Source of the DNA: a virus
Length of the DNA: 64,000 nucleotides
Strand: one strand, 5' to 3'
Virus record (IMG/VR): IMGVR_UViG_3300025929_000012
Location: 1 to 64,000 of that record
The position numbers and the translations under genes are program-made. Positions within the stretch are counted from its first letter, which is position 1; each line of letters starts with the position of its first letter. Shown here piece by piece: positions 46,101 to 53,528 of the stretch. The notes under the pieces were generated by a model, which was not told where the DNA came from, did no database searches, and worked only from the letters and a program-made list of their open reading frames with translations.

Positions 46101-47320
46101 CCGAGGTCGGCGATGTGGCCGACGGCCTCGCGGATCAGCGGGTCGAACTGGGGCAAGAGGGTGATGAACGACTTGACGAGGTCGATGATCGTGGAGCCTG
46201 CGGCGGAGACCGTCGCGGTGCCGGTGGAGGAGATAAAGTCCCGGAACCGCGTGAACGCCTGTGAGTTGACGAGGTCGCCGAACTGCTGGCCTAGCCCCTT
46301 GATGACCGGTGATACGGCCTGGATGATGGGCGGGAGGGCCTTGGTGAGGCTGGTGACGGACGTCAGCCATGGGACGAGCGCCCCGGCGATGACGGGGGCC
46401 TGGGCTGCCTTGAGGTCTTTCCAGCCTTGCGACATGGTGCCGAGCTGCCTGGACAGGTCGATTTGCGCCTGGGACATGCCCGCGTAGGCGGCCTTCACGG
46501 CCAGCGCCTGGTTGGATGCCGCGGTGGCGTCCGCCTTGCGGAGCGCGGACAGGGCGGCGACCTGCTGGGCGTGGGTTTTCGCGGCCCCGGACGCGACCTG
46601 GTACTGGGCAGCGGCCTTCCCGATCGCCGTGTTGTACGTCGTCTGCGCGGCGGCGGCGGCCTTCTGGGCTGCCTCCGCCCCGGCGAGGACCGGCTTGGCG
46701 ACGGCCCCGAACGCGGCGAGTGCCCCGGCGCCGGCGGTGAACGCCCCCGCGAGGCCCACCGCTGCGCCGGTCGCGACCCCGGCGGCGGTGCCGAGCGCCC
46801 CGACAGACAGCAGTGCGGGGCCGAGCCAGAACGGGCCGCCGGCGTTCCTCAGCTTGTCAGCGAGCCCCTGGACTTTCGCGGTCACCTTGTCCAGGTCGCT
46901 GTTCGCCTGCGCGGTGTCGGCCCTGACCCTGACCGTGGGGGACTTGCGGCCGAGCGCGTCCGCCTTGGCGGCGGCCTTGCCCAGCCCGGCGTCGGCCTCG
47001 GTGGTGTCGGCCTTGACCTTGACGACGGGGGCTTTCTTGCCGAGCTGGTCAGCTTTCGCGGCGGTCTTGTCGAAGTCGGCGAGCGCGTGGGTGCTGTCGC
47101 CCCGCACGCGGACGACGGCGGTCTTGCGGCCGAGGCTGTCGGCGTTCTTGCGGACGTCGGCGAAGGTTTTCCGGGCGTCTTCGGCGTCGGCCTTGACCTT
47201 GACGGTGACGGGCTTGCCGGAGAACTTGGCGGCGTCGGCTTTCGCTGCGTCGAGGTCCCGCGTGAACTCGTCGCGCTTCAGGACAAGCCTGGCCTCCACG
47301 CTGCCGGCGTCGAAGCTCAT
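43193..47320 (-). CDS. Tape measure protein with NlpC/P60 and lytic transglycosylase domains
   Basis: The 1375-residue product is mostly helical/Ala-rich at the N-terminus with hydrophobic segments in the middle, as tape measures are. Near residue 1063 it has an NlpC/P60-like active-site Cys (WDCSGFSAFVYEHFGY) with a His (NPGHVGITL), and near 1205 a transglycosylase SLT-like pair (SQIQTESGGS, GLLQLIPATFAAYAG). So it carries two peptidoglycan hydrolase modules in addition to length setting. Length suggests a tail of about 200 nm by the usual ~1.5 A/residue rule. Bases ~43430-44170 are less GC-rich than the rest. Confidence 0.9.
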   Translation of the reverse strand: MSFDAGSVEARLVLKRDEFTRDLDAAKADAAKFSGKPVTVKVKADAEDARKTFADVRKNADSLGRKTAVVRVRGDSTHALADFDKTAAKADQLGKKAPVVKVKADTTEADAGLGKAAAKADALGRKSPTVRVRADTAQANSDLDKVTAKVQGLADKLRNAGGPFWLGPALLSVGALGTAAGVATGAAVGLAGAFTAGAGALAAFGAVAKPVLAGAEAAQKAAAAAQTTYNTAIGKAAAQYQVASGAAKTHAQQVAALSALRKADATAASNQALAVKAAYAGMSQAQIDLSRQLGTMSQGWKDLKAAQAPVIAGALVPWLTSVTSLTKALPPIIQAVSPVIKGLGQQFGDLVNSQAFTRFRDFISSTGTATVSAAGSTIIDLVKSFITLLPQFDPLIREAVGHIADLGPAVLKWSQSKKASDDIQRFMQWFSQNGPKVWGLLQSIGGALKALAPGLTAGGTGEIQVLTGFFNLIAKLPPSFAKPIAEVAGWLLILNKLGVVSVGVKVIGAAAGWISRLLSGATVTVAATAQQTAATAMQVAADTMVTAAAAMQRAADTMIGADAGAGKAGGAGGKAAGAGAGAAGGGVVSSGIGILGKSGIAIGGAAIAAGLILKIREDMKAGWNAIAGDIPKALSGVGGILTLAASGWSDLLVKPVETHVRAFWQRVEHDFAAHFAEIRHDFARWTDDLLHVTASGFDRIRHAAATDLAALRHQAAVIFDGMRRETAHIWAIIYNNTVGTVTRMGKDAIAHLRSGLIGPFEAGLRGAWNWLVANFAVPLSRFFTSTLPGYFNAAIRFLRANFVSPLESAFRGTWNWLMANFGTPIARWLTQTIPGYFATAVARVKGAWSGIENAFIGPARFVVNNVINPLIGDADAVLSFVHLPQIPKVPRFARGTGGAPPGWAWTGEEGPELVYMKGGEVVLPSPLSQRLAGPGVFPGYAAGTPAATAGGNPGGLGGLWGHVTGTIAGALNWAKNLTLGALAATFTPAADALLGLMPKPASGAEGMIEAVPRALVTDLIGYIKSKDPGAGVGGGSGASVANYAKTFATGLGHPYVLGGASPNGWDCSGFSAFVYEHFGYFPEKQGNRHGTSESQFVDPLTQSSGNQTGALVFFNDGIFANPGHVGITLNPSAYVSASGHAVGTIVQPISNAVGYRVPKGGFVTAGAGSLGPGSSNYAADITTVLRSMGLPLTLVGNWLSQIQTESGGSLTAVNLTDSNAQAGHPSVGLLQLIPATFAAYAGPYRNTPPLVNFGGGPVSENAMAQIYAGIHYAAARYGGAGMASVIGHGHGYDEGGWLKPGATMVMNRTGRPEPVLTGGQWDKLTSAVAGNDVCAKLDRIAGILASLPHATAAGVGDVINGTARAASLRARYPHS

Positions 47321-47361
47321 CCGCCATCACCGCCGCCACTCAAGGTGAGATGATGTGCGCC

Positions 47362-47526
47362 ATGAGTGACGAGAAGCGGGGCGCGCGGGTGAGGGCAGCC
47401 GTGAAGCGCTGCCCGGGCAAGGGGCTGCTCACCGTCCGGGGCGTCGTGTGCGCTACAGCAGGGCTAGCCGTCGCCGGGGCCGTGGCGTGGGCTGCCGTGA
47501 AGGTGGCGGGCCGCCGTGCCGGGTGA
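47362..47526 (+). CDS. Small membrane protein, leaderless candidate
   Basis: The 54-residue product has a basic start and one hydrophobic helix (GVVCATAGLAVAGAVAWAAV). ATG 47362 follows GATGAT by 7 nt. It is first in a plus-strand island opposite the tape measure. Function unknown. Confidence 0.55.
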   Translation: MSDEKRGARVRAAVKRCPGKGLLTVRGVVCATAGLAVAGAVAWAAVKVAGRRAG

Positions 47527-47707
47527 CGTCCTGCCGCCGCCGGACGAGTGGAACCGGGCCGTTGAGCACAGCCGCGCCTGCCCGGGGCACAGCCTCGGGC
47601 CCTACGAGGACGACGACGGCAACACGCACATGTCCTGCGACGGCAGCGGCGACCCGTATGAGCCGTCGAACTGCGGCTTCGACACCGCTACCGGGGCGCG
47701 GACATGA
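47516..47707 (+). CDS. Small hypothetical protein
   Basis: GTG 47516 overlaps the previous stop and gives 63 residues (PPDEWNRAVEHSRACPGHSL, SCDGSGDPYEPSNC) with Cys/His, perhaps a zinc site. Coupled to the next gene. Confidence 0.5.
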   Translation: MPGDVLPPPDEWNRAVEHSRACPGHSLGPYEDDDGNTHMSCDGSGDPYEPSNCGFDTATGART

Positions 47708-48066
47708 GCGAGGACGACAACGGGCGGCTAGAAGATGCCAACGCCCGTCTAGGCGAGGCGATCACCGGGGCAGCCGAGGCGGTAGCCCGGTCCCTCGGAT
47801 CACTGACCGGATGCGTCATCGCGGCGCTGCGGGTCCTCGCCGCTGACCCGGTGGTGCGGTTCGCGATGGAGCACCCGGAACTGCTCCGGGCAGAGCGGCC
47901 TAAGCCGTGCTGGTGCCTGTGCGCTAAGGCCCACCCGGGGCTAGCGGTCTGCGACGGCGAGGGCGTCGCCACCGGGACGGTCACCCTGGAGGGCTACGGG
48001 CCGGTGACGGTGCAGTACTGCGCCGCGTGCGCCGCCGCGCAGGCGAGCCGGAGGTTCCGCTCGTGA
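47704..48066 (+). CDS. Hypothetical protein with C-terminal Cys pairs
   Basis: The 120-residue product has a helical N-terminal half (ANARLGEAITGAAEAVARSL) and Cys pairs later (CWCLCAKAHPGLAVCDG ... YCAACAAAQ). Overlaps the next gene by 4 bases. Function unknown. Confidence 0.55.
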   Translation: MSEDDNGRLEDANARLGEAITGAAEAVARSLGSLTGCVIAALRVLAADPVVRFAMEHPELLRAERPKPCWCLCAKAHPGLAVCDGEGVATGTVTLEGYGPVTVQYCAACAAAQASRRFRS

Positions 48067-48386
48067 CCGTGACCGCCCCGGCTAGCACGGCCGAGTCCCG
48101 GGCTGCCGCCCTCACCATGTTCGAGGGACGGGTTCCGTGCCTGTTCCATCTCGCGGACCCGGCATGCGCGGCGGTTGCCCGGTGGCTGGCGTGGTTCGCC
48201 CATGAGGAGAACACCGCACGCTGCGAGAGCGACGAGCCGTGGCCTGTCTGCGACCAGCACAAGCAGGTGATCCAGGCGAGCAGTGACCCGTTCTGGCGTA
48301 CCTGGCACAACATGCAGCCGGTTCTCTGCACGCGGTGCGGGACGCCGCTGCGGCTGGAGCGTTTCGAGCCGCTGTCATCGCCTTAG
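48063..48386 (+). CDS. Hypothetical zinc-site protein
   Basis: GTG 48063 yields 107 residues with CLFHLADPACAAVARWLAWF, CDQHKQVIQ and CTRCGTPLRLERFEPL. This order is common in small actinophage proteins with structural zinc. It is convergent with the tail assembly chaperone; the two stop codons overlap by bases 48383-48386. Confidence 0.55.
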   Translation: MTVTAPASTAESRAAALTMFEGRVPCLFHLADPACAAVARWLAWFAHEENTARCESDEPWPVCDQHKQVIQASSDPFWRTWHNMQPVLCTRCGTPLRLERFEPLSSP

Positions 48387-49083
48387 CGCCGCTGCCCTTC
48401 CAGGCTGGCGATCATCCCGGCGAGGTCGAACGCCTCCGCTTCAGCAGCTTCCACGGCCCGGTACCCGGACCCTGCGGCGGTGAGTGACCGAATGTCATCG
48501 GGGACGGTCATGTCCGCGTTCAGCGGCACCTCAGGCCGGGTCAGGAGCTCTTCGGCGTAGAAGCCTTCCAGGTACGCCTGCTGGTGCGCCCAGGGCAGTC
48601 CCGCCCATGCCTGCGGCGAGTAGCCCAGGTACCGGCGGGCCAGGTACAGGATGAGCCTGTTGTTGGCTAGCTGACGGACCTTAGCGCCGGCCTCGAAGCG
48701 GCGCCGCCTGCTTCCGGGTTCAGCTCACCGGCCAGCCAGCTGAAGAACGCGAGCCGCACCCTGGGGGGCAGCTTGGAGATCTGCGCGAGGGTCGGGGAGC
48801 CGCCGCACAGGTCCGCGTACGGCTTGGTCAGCACTGACAGCACTGATGGGAGCTGGCCTTCGGGGAGCGCGGCGATCGCGGTGAGGATCGCCTCCGGGTC
48901 GGTCCCGGCCGCCTCGACGCCTGCCATCGACGCCGCGTTCTTCGCCTGGCTGACGGCGAGGTCGGTGATGAACTTGTCGAGGCGCTTCTCGGACGGCTCG
49001 GGGACGGTGCCCTTCCCGCCGTTGTACGCGGTGAAGTCCCATTCGAGGGGCTCCACCACCGTGCCACTGTCGAAACCTGGCAT
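48383..49083 (-). CDS. Tail assembly chaperone, frameshifted fusion (GT-type)
   Basis: The -1 frame relative to the G-type gene opens just after a TGA at about 48724 and continues to a TAA at 48383-48385: FEAGAKVRQLANNRLILYLA, RRYLGYSPQAWAGLPWAHQQ, DMTVPDDIRSLTAAGSGYRA. With the upstream gene it makes the classic G/GT pair of siphophages, made by -1 ribosomal slippage. Slippage must occur between 48725 and 48667; CCCGGAA (48718-48712) is one candidate. The chaperones coat the tape measure before tail assembly. Confidence 0.75.
48667..49083 (-). CDS. Tail assembly chaperone (G-type)
   Basis: ATG 49083 has the RBS GGAAGG and gives 138 residues (VEPLEWDFTAYNGGKGTVPE, AEILTAIAALPEGQLPSVLS-like part, LPPRVRLAFFSWLAGEL). 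Place directly upstream of the tape measure, and the -1 frame continuation, match lambda gpG. Normal stop at 48667. Confidence 0.8.
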   Translation of the reverse strand: MPGFDSGTVVEPLEWDFTAYNGGKGTVPEPSEKRLDKFITDLAVSQAKNAASMAGVEAAGTDPEAILTAIAALPEGQLPSVLSVLTKPYADLCGGSPTLAQISKLPPRVRLAFFSWLAGELNPEAGGAASRPALRSVS

Positions 49084-49130
49084 GCAGGGGGTCCTTCCAT
49101 CAGCGTGTCGGCAACCTAGAGGACATTGAG

Positions 49131-49142
49131 ATCCTGTAGGAT
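49131..49142 (+). promoter_or_regulatory. Palindrome over the -10 of the antitoxin gene
   Basis: ATCCTGTAGGAT is an inverted repeat (5-bp arms, 2-nt centre). It includes TAGGAT, the likely -10 located 6 nt before the ATG at 49149. Phd-type antitoxins often bind such palindromes to repress themselves. Confidence 0.55.
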
Positions 49143-49148
49143 TGGGGC

Positions 49149-49502
49149 ATGGATGAGATGAGCATCGAGCAGGCACGGCTGAAGCTCGGGGAGGTCGTTG
49201 ACCGGGCGCGGATCGCGGATCAGTTCACGACGATCACCCGCCAGGGGAAGCCCGCCGGCGTGGTCGTGTCACCGGGCTGGCTTGAGCGCACGCGGGCAGC
49301 GCTCGCCGCCTTCGCGGGCAGCGAAGACCCGCCAGTCTCGGCCAGTGAGGTACGCAAGCACGTCGTTCACCTGGGCGGCCTGCTGGACGGGATGCGCAAG
49401 ATCATGCTCACGGACGAGGTGCGGGACTACTGGAAGCACCTTCAGGACGAGGTCGTTGCCCTCGCCGCCTTGCTACCGGAGAACGCAGAGGGAGAGCAGT
49501 AA
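49149..49502 (+). CDS. Phd/YefM-type antitoxin-like protein, no toxin nearby
   Basis: The 117-residue product starts with a Phd-fold N-terminus (SIEQARLKLGEVVDRARIAD, QFTTITRQGKPAGVVVSP), which binds operator DNA, and continues with a ~65-residue helical C-terminus (VRKHVVHLGGLLDGMRKIML) unlike the short toxin-wrapping tail of classical Phd. No Doc, RelE or other toxin-like gene follows. It could be an orphan regulator, or an antitoxin that neutralises a host toxin. Confidence 0.75.
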   Translation: MDEMSIEQARLKLGEVVDRARIADQFTTITRQGKPAGVVVSPGWLERTRAALAAFAGSEDPPVSASEVRKHVVHLGGLLDGMRKIMLTDEVRDYWKHLQDEVVALAALLPENAEGEQ

Positions 49503-49615
49503 TGACGGAGCACGCGGACCACGACACCGGGGGCTACCCGGCTGGGGCGATCACCATTACGTGGAACTGGACGCGGAAGGGCGCGAGAAGCGATGACCGC
49601 CGACTTCGACTGTGA
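49502..49615 (+). CDS. Small hypothetical peptide
   Basis: A 37-residue frame (MTEHADHDTGGYPAGAITIT, WNWTRKGARS) starts at ATG 49502, overlapping the antitoxin stop. The coupling is the main support. It overlaps the next ATG region. Confidence 0.4.
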   Translation: MTEHADHDTGGYPAGAITITWNWTRKGARSDDRRLRL

Positions 49616-49832
49616 GGCGTACGGCCCGGAAGGCCGGAAGATCGGCGCGCTGTGCTTCATCACCGCTGACCTGGGCGGCCGGATGTGCGCCACGGCGGCG
49701 GACTGCCACCGGGTGACCGGCGCCGAACGGCAGGAGATATTCCGCGACGCCCGCGAGAGGGCCGCCGCAGGTGACCCGGTAAGCGAGGAGTGCCTTGAGG
49801 ACGCGTTCCTGTGGCCCGGAGGCGGATCATGA
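49593..49832 (+). CDS. Small hypothetical protein
   Basis: The 79-residue product contains GRKIGALCFITADLGGRMCA and an acidic helix (ERQEIFRDARERAAAGDPVS). It overlaps neighbours on both sides. Function unknown. Confidence 0.5.
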   Translation: MTADFDCEAYGPEGRKIGALCFITADLGGRMCATAADCHRVTGAERQEIFRDARERAAAGDPVSEECLEDAFLWPGGGS

Positions 49833-50044
49833 GCGGGCTAGGCGTGCCAGCCGGGCAGGGAGTGTTCGCTGAGATCGGCTTCCTTGAGCCCTGGGGACGC
49901 GACGACATGTCCGAGGGCGTCACCGGCTGCCTGCTGCCCAGTTACCCGGAGGCTGAGATGTGGGTGATCGAGCAGAAGGGCCTGCACCGGAACTGGCTGG
50001 TCACGAGCGTGCAGATCACCGCCGAGGGGGAGGGCGGCGGGTGA
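49829..50044 (+). CDS. Small hypothetical protein
   Basis: ATG 49829 gives 71 residues (MSGLGVPAGQGVFAEIGFLE, NWLVTSVQITAEGEGGG). Looks like a small beta-rich domain. Coupled to the next gene. Confidence 0.5.
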   Translation: MSGLGVPAGQGVFAEIGFLEPWGRDDMSEGVTGCLLPSYPEAEMWVIEQKGLHRNWLVTSVQITAEGEGGG

Positions 50045-50343
50045 TGGCCAGGTTCAAGAGGCTGACTGACGCCGAGGCCCGCACCCTGACGCGCCGCGAG
50101 CTACTGGACCGGATCGAGGCCGAGCAAGCCTACTGGTTCCGCAAGAAGACCCGCACGGGCGCGGATGATGCCGCGTTCCGCGAGTTCACACGGATCATGT
50201 ACGCCTACCTGGACCCTGCCGCCGCGATGCAGGACACGATCGACCACATTGAGGGCCGCTCGGCCGGCGGCTACTGGAAGACCCGCCCGGGTGAGGATGT
50301 CGCTGAGGCGGCGGCCCTCCTCGGTGGTGGTGAGGGCTCGTGA
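50044..50343 (+). CDS. Small helical hypothetical protein
   Basis: The 99-residue product (LTRRELLDRIEAEQAYWFRK, EFTRIMYAYLDPAAAMQDTI) is helical. Start is GTG 50041 or ATG 50044. Function unknown. Confidence 0.5.
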   Translation: MARFKRLTDAEARTLTRRELLDRIEAEQAYWFRKKTRTGADDAAFREFTRIMYAYLDPAAAMQDTIDHIEGRSAGGYWKTRPGEDVAEAAALLGGGEGS

Positions 50344-50648
50344 ACGCCGCCATCGTCTCGGGCTTCCTCGCCATCCTGGCCGGGATCATCGCGGAGAACG
50401 CCCACGTCTACTGGCATCGCAAGTGGCTGCGATGGCTGTCGCTAGGACTGAACATCCCCGGTGCCCTGCTGCTCACCTGGGGGGCGGACATGGCGCACAG
50501 GAGCATCCTGGCAGCCACGGCGGTCGTCGTCTGCGCGGCGTTCGTCCTAGCCGTAGGCGGGTCGCTGGCGTTCATCGCCTTCATGGCCGAGGTCAGGCAC
50601 CAGGGGTGGGCGCCGGTCGTGAGGCGCATGCGGAAGCCGCCCCGGTAG
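50340..50648 (+). CDS. Membrane protein, three helices
   Basis: The 102-residue product has three hydrophobic helices (IVSGFLAILAGIIAENAHVY, LSLGLNIPGALLLTWGADMA, AATAVVVCAAFVLAVGGSLA) and a basic tail. It is the last gene of the antitoxin island. Superinfection exclusion is a common role for such phage proteins, but there is no specific evidence. Confidence 0.6.
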   Translation: MNAAIVSGFLAILAGIIAENAHVYWHRKWLRWLSLGLNIPGALLLTWGADMAHRSILAATAVVVCAAFVLAVGGSLAFIAFMAEVRHQGWAPVVRRMRKPPR

Positions 50649-50654
50649 CTCCCC

Positions 50655-50786
50655 CTACGAGTGCGACGCGCCGCCGCAAGGTGTCTCGTATGGCCACCTC
50701 TCGCAGCGAGGGCAGCGGCCCATGGTCGTCACCTTCGGAACGGACGCCTGCGGGTTCGCTGTCGTGTCACCTGGGATGGCAGCCAT
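50655..50786 (-). CDS. Small zinc-site protein on minus strand
   Basis: A 43-residue frame with the RBS GAGAGG before the ATG at 50786. It contains CPRCERWPYETPCGG near the C-terminus. Short, but its RBS and the module strand support it. Confidence 0.5.
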   Translation of the reverse strand: MAAIPGDTTANPQASVPKVTTMGRCPRCERWPYETPCGGASHS

Positions 50787-50807
50787 CAGGGGCACCTCTC
50801 GTTTCCT

Positions 50808-51461
50808 TTAGTGCTTCGCCACGTACAGGAGGGTGAAGATCACCAGGGACAGCAGGAACCCGGCGACGGCGAGGACGGTCCCGGTGTTCAGCCGCGTCTC
50901 ATTCCGCTGCCCCGACGCGCCCGCCTCGCTGCCCTCGCCCCGGTCAAGCCGGGACGTGAGCCTCAGCTCCAGCGCGGACAGCCGGTCAGTCAGCCCGGTC
51001 ACCCGCTCAGCCAGCGCGTCGTGGGCCGTGTCGTACTCGGGGCGGGGCAGGAACGTCGCCGTCTGGTCGGCGAGCGCCTTCCTGAACTCATTCACCGACT
51101 CGAACCGGGCGTTAGCCGCCAGCTCCGCTTTCGCGGTGGCCTTCTCCGCGTTCGCCAGCGCCACGGCCACGGCCTGCTCAGCGGCCTTGAACGCCGCGTC
51201 CAGGGCCTTCGTCTGCGTCGCGTACCGCTCATCGAGAAGCGCCCGCATGTCCGCGATCTGCTGCCGGTGGGCGGCCTGCTGGTCGGTGAACTGCAGCCGG
51301 GCGTACTCCCGGCTGTCGATGATCCTGCCGTTGAGGGTGTCCCGGTCGGCGGCGAGCTGCCGGGTTAGCGCCTCATGCTGCATCGTCATCTGCTGCGTGA
51401 AGTGCTCACGGAGGGTGTCTACCGTCCAGCCGCTGGCAGCCGCCTCAGTCTCGCCGCTCAA
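50808..51461 (-). CDS. Coiled-coil protein with C-terminal transmembrane anchor
   Basis: The 217-residue product is a long coiled coil (LREHFTQQMTMQHEALTRQL, ATQTKALDAAFKAAEQAVAV, AERVTGLTDRLSALELRLTS) ending with one TM helix (GTVLAVAGFLLSLVIFTLLY). Similar proteins recur in actinophages; some resemble spanin- or holin-associated membrane proteins. Role unknown. Confidence 0.65.
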   Translation of the reverse strand: MSGETEAAASGWTVDTLREHFTQQMTMQHEALTRQLAADRDTLNGRIIDSREYARLQFTDQQAAHRQQIADMRALLDERYATQTKALDAAFKAAEQAVAVALANAEKATAKAELAANARFESVNEFRKALADQTATFLPRPEYDTAHDALAERVTGLTDRLSALELRLTSRLDRGEGSEAGASGQRNETRLNTGTVLAVAGFLLSLVIFTLLYVAKH

Positions 51462-51476
51462 CCGCGCCCCCCGGGG

Positions 51477-52091
51477 CTAGAAGAGCATGCCCTCCGGTGG
51501 CGGGGGGACGGCTAGCGCGATGCGGCGGAAGGCGCGGGCCAACTGCGTCCGGCTAATCCCCGACTCGGCAGCCAGCGCCAGGACGGTTGCCCCGGCCCGC
51601 CAGCGCGCGTACAGGGCGGTGTACACCTCATCGTCGTACTTGGTGTTGACGCCGCGCTCCGCGTTGACCTTCTGGGGGACTGGCTCCAGATGATTCGGGT
51701 TGACGCACCGCCTGTGAAGGCACTGCCGCCCGCCGGGGCACGTCAGCCGCTCGCGGGTGTGGCACAGGTGGTCAAGTTGGAGGCCAGCCGGGACCGGCTT
51801 CACGAAGCGCTCATACGCCCAGCGATGCGGGCCGACTACCTTCCTAGCGCCGTTCCCGAACTCGCCGTAACCGTCGCGATTGACGCTAGCCGTCCACGTC
51901 CAGCACCCGCCGGGCTCCTTGCGGACATGAGAGAAGAACCGCTCCTCCATGTCTTCGATGACCGTGGAGCGTGCCCCGCCGAGGTTGCCGCTGTTGCGCT
52001 GCCGCAGGTAGTGCATGTTGCACAACCCGAGCGCGTAGTGAGGCTTGGGGCAACTGCCGTCACCGGCATAGCCGCAAGTACGCTGTTGCAT
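51477..52091 (-). CDS. HNH endonuclease (freestanding homing type)
   Basis: The 204-residue product has an N-terminal Cys cluster (CGYAGDGSCPKPHYALGLCN), an AP2/NUMOD-like segment (CWTWTASVNRDGYGEFGNG) and the HNH core (GLQLDHLCHTRERLTCPGGR, CLHRRCVNPNHLEPVP), with a C-terminal HTH (ALYARWRAGATVLALAAESG). This is the HNH_3-type homing endonuclease layout. It sits between structural genes, just downstream of the tail tube gene, with a hairpin leader. Confidence 0.85.
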   Translation of the reverse strand: MQQRTCGYAGDGSCPKPHYALGLCNMHYLRQRNSGNLGGARSTVIEDMEERFFSHVRKEPGGCWTWTASVNRDGYGEFGNGARKVVGPHRWAYERFVKPVPAGLQLDHLCHTRERLTCPGGRQCLHRRCVNPNHLEPVPQKVNAERGVNTKYDDEVYTALYARWRAGATVLALAAESGISRTQLARAFRRIALAVPPPPEGMLF

Positions 52092-52121
52092 GTCGATGCC
52101 TCTGACCAGGTGTCGGCGGTG

Positions 52122-52158
52122 CTCCGGGGTCTGCGTCTGGGAAGTCCAGACTCCGGAG
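52122..52158 (-). promoter_or_regulatory. Leader hairpin before HNH gene 1
   Basis: CTCCGGGGTCTG (52122-52133) pairs with CAGACTCCGGAG (52147-52158), 12 bp with one G-U and a 13-nt loop. It lies between the tail tube stop and the HNH start. A similar hairpin precedes the second HNH gene. Confidence 0.6.
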
Positions 52159-52199
52159 CCTTATTCGTACAGTCTATCGCATTACCGCCATTATCCTGC

Positions 52200-52808
52200 C
52201 TATGAGGTCGCGATGGCGGTCAGGTCAATTAGAGAGACCGAGGACATGGGGCAGGTCGCTGAAAGGGTCACGGGATAGAGCCGCGCATTAGCGGCTCTCC
52301 GGAAATCTGTCTTCACGCTCCCGGCGCTCATGACGGTGGGCACCGACAGTACCCGGGCGAAGCCGAGCTGGTTCTTGCCGACGACCGCACAGGCAAGGCT
52401 CGCGAAACTTGTCGAAAGTACGAGCGTGGACTTGCCGGGCTGGCTGGCGCCGGGGGCGGTGACCGAGATCGAGCCACCGTTGCCGTACGCCAAGTTGACG
52501 TTCGCCAGCGTCTCCTCGGAGAGGCTCGTGGTTATCTGAAGGCTGACGTTGGTGACGATCACCGCGACCGGCGTCGTTTGCTCTTCGACATTGATGTCGT
52601 TAGTCGACGGAGCGTAGTTGACGGAAACACCCTGGTCGGTGGCCCCGACGTAGGACCAGCCGCCGGACACCCAGGAGGAGCCGACGCCGAGGTTCTGATC
52701 GGACGGGAGGGCGGTGCCGACGGGGGCGGTAAATAGAACACCAATTCCATACAAGACGTTGGTGCTCGTGTAGGCGGGAGGGGTGTAGAGCAGCGGCGCA
52801 CCAGGCAT
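52200..52808 (-). CDS. Major tail tube protein
   Basis: The 202-residue product (VNYAPSTNDINVEEQTTPVA, VIVTNVSLQITTSLSEETLA) has the length, composition and place (just upstream of the tail chaperones) of a siphovirus tail tube protein, and an IgG-like strand pattern. The strong conserved signal is V-x-V-x-I strands at ~80-120. Its 3' end is lower in GC. Confidence 0.75.
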   Translation of the reverse strand: MPGAPLLYTPPAYTSTNVLYGIGVLFTAPVGTALPSDQNLGVGSSWVSGGWSYVGATDQGVSVNYAPSTNDINVEEQTTPVAVIVTNVSLQITTSLSEETLANVNLAYGNGGSISVTAPGASQPGKSTLVLSTSFASLACAVVGKNQLGFARVLSVPTVMSAGSVKTDFRRAANARLYPVTLSATCPMSSVSLIDLTAIATS

Positions 52809-52929
52809 GGGCGGGGGCCTCCTTCAGGCGGCGGGCATGGAGAAGGCCCGCGCCAGGACGGGCGGGCCGGGGTGGCGTACGGGGCGTTTAAGCGCGGCGG
52901 GATGCGGGAAGGGCGCTACGATTGGTGAC

Positions 52930-53166
52930 ATGGGCGACACGCTGACGAGGCCGGCGGCGGCATGCCGTGACGTGATGGGCACGCTCGCGGTCCGCCTGTG
53001 CACGCTGCAGGAGGCGCGGATGGCTTCCGGGGCGGTGCTGCTGCTCCCCGCCGGGACCTGCCCCGATGCCGGGGACCGCTACTGCGGCTGGCCCGTGGTC
53101 AGGTGCTGCTGCATCCGGGAGCCGATGATCGGACTGCCGGGTCGCGATCGGGGGCGCGTGGCGTGA
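52930..53166 (+). CDS. Small Cys-containing protein, first gene of a plus-strand island
   Basis: ATG 52930 follows TACGAT by 7 nt, so a leaderless transcript is likely. The 78-residue product (VMGTLAVRLCTLQEARMASG, CPDAGDRYCGWPVVRCCCIR) has several Cys residues. Overlaps next gene by GTGA. Function unknown. Confidence 0.55.
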   Translation: MGDTLTRPAAACRDVMGTLAVRLCTLQEARMASGAVLLLPAGTCPDAGDRYCGWPVVRCCCIREPMIGLPGRDRGRVA

Positions 53167-53528
53167 GCAGCCCCTTGAAGCTGACCGTCATGACCGGGGC
53201 GGAGGGCGAGCCGACCGGGTTCGACTCCGCGATCGCATCCGTGCCCGGCCGCCTCTGGCACGTCACCGCGGACGGGGAGCGGATGCTGCTGCTGTCGGTG
53301 GCCCGCCGTGAGCTGCGGGAACTGTCGGAGAAGCTCGCCGCGGGCATCAGGGAAAGGCTTCATCACGCCGACTGGGTGATCACCGCCGACCCGGATGAGG
53401 TCGCCGCGCTGGGGCTGATGCATGACTGCGCGTCCTGCCGGGCCGGGGTTGACCAGGCGCTTGCGCGGATGCGGGAGAAGCCCGGCACGGACATGGCCGT
53501 CGGGCAGTTGTGGTGGGCGCGGCAGTGA
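53163..53528 (+). CDS. Hypothetical protein
   Basis: GTG 53163 gives 121 residues (LWHVTADGERMLLLSVARRE, LMHDCASCRAGVDQALARMR) with a C-terminal CxxC. Likely a small globular protein. Function unknown. Confidence 0.55.
   Translation: MSSPLKLTVMTGAEGEPTGFDSAIASVPGRLWHVTADGERMLLLSVARRELRELSEKLAAGIRERLHHADWVITADPDEVAALGLMHDCASCRAGVDQALARMREKPGTDMAVGQLWWARQ

Noticed and set aside
44162-47353. Several long plus-strand frames opposite the tape measure
   Set aside because: Low-complexity Ala/Val/Pro/Arg products, antisense to a strong gene.
49149-50648. A full toxin-antitoxin pair
   Set aside because: None of the genes after the Phd-like one resembles Doc, RelE, PIN or other known toxins.
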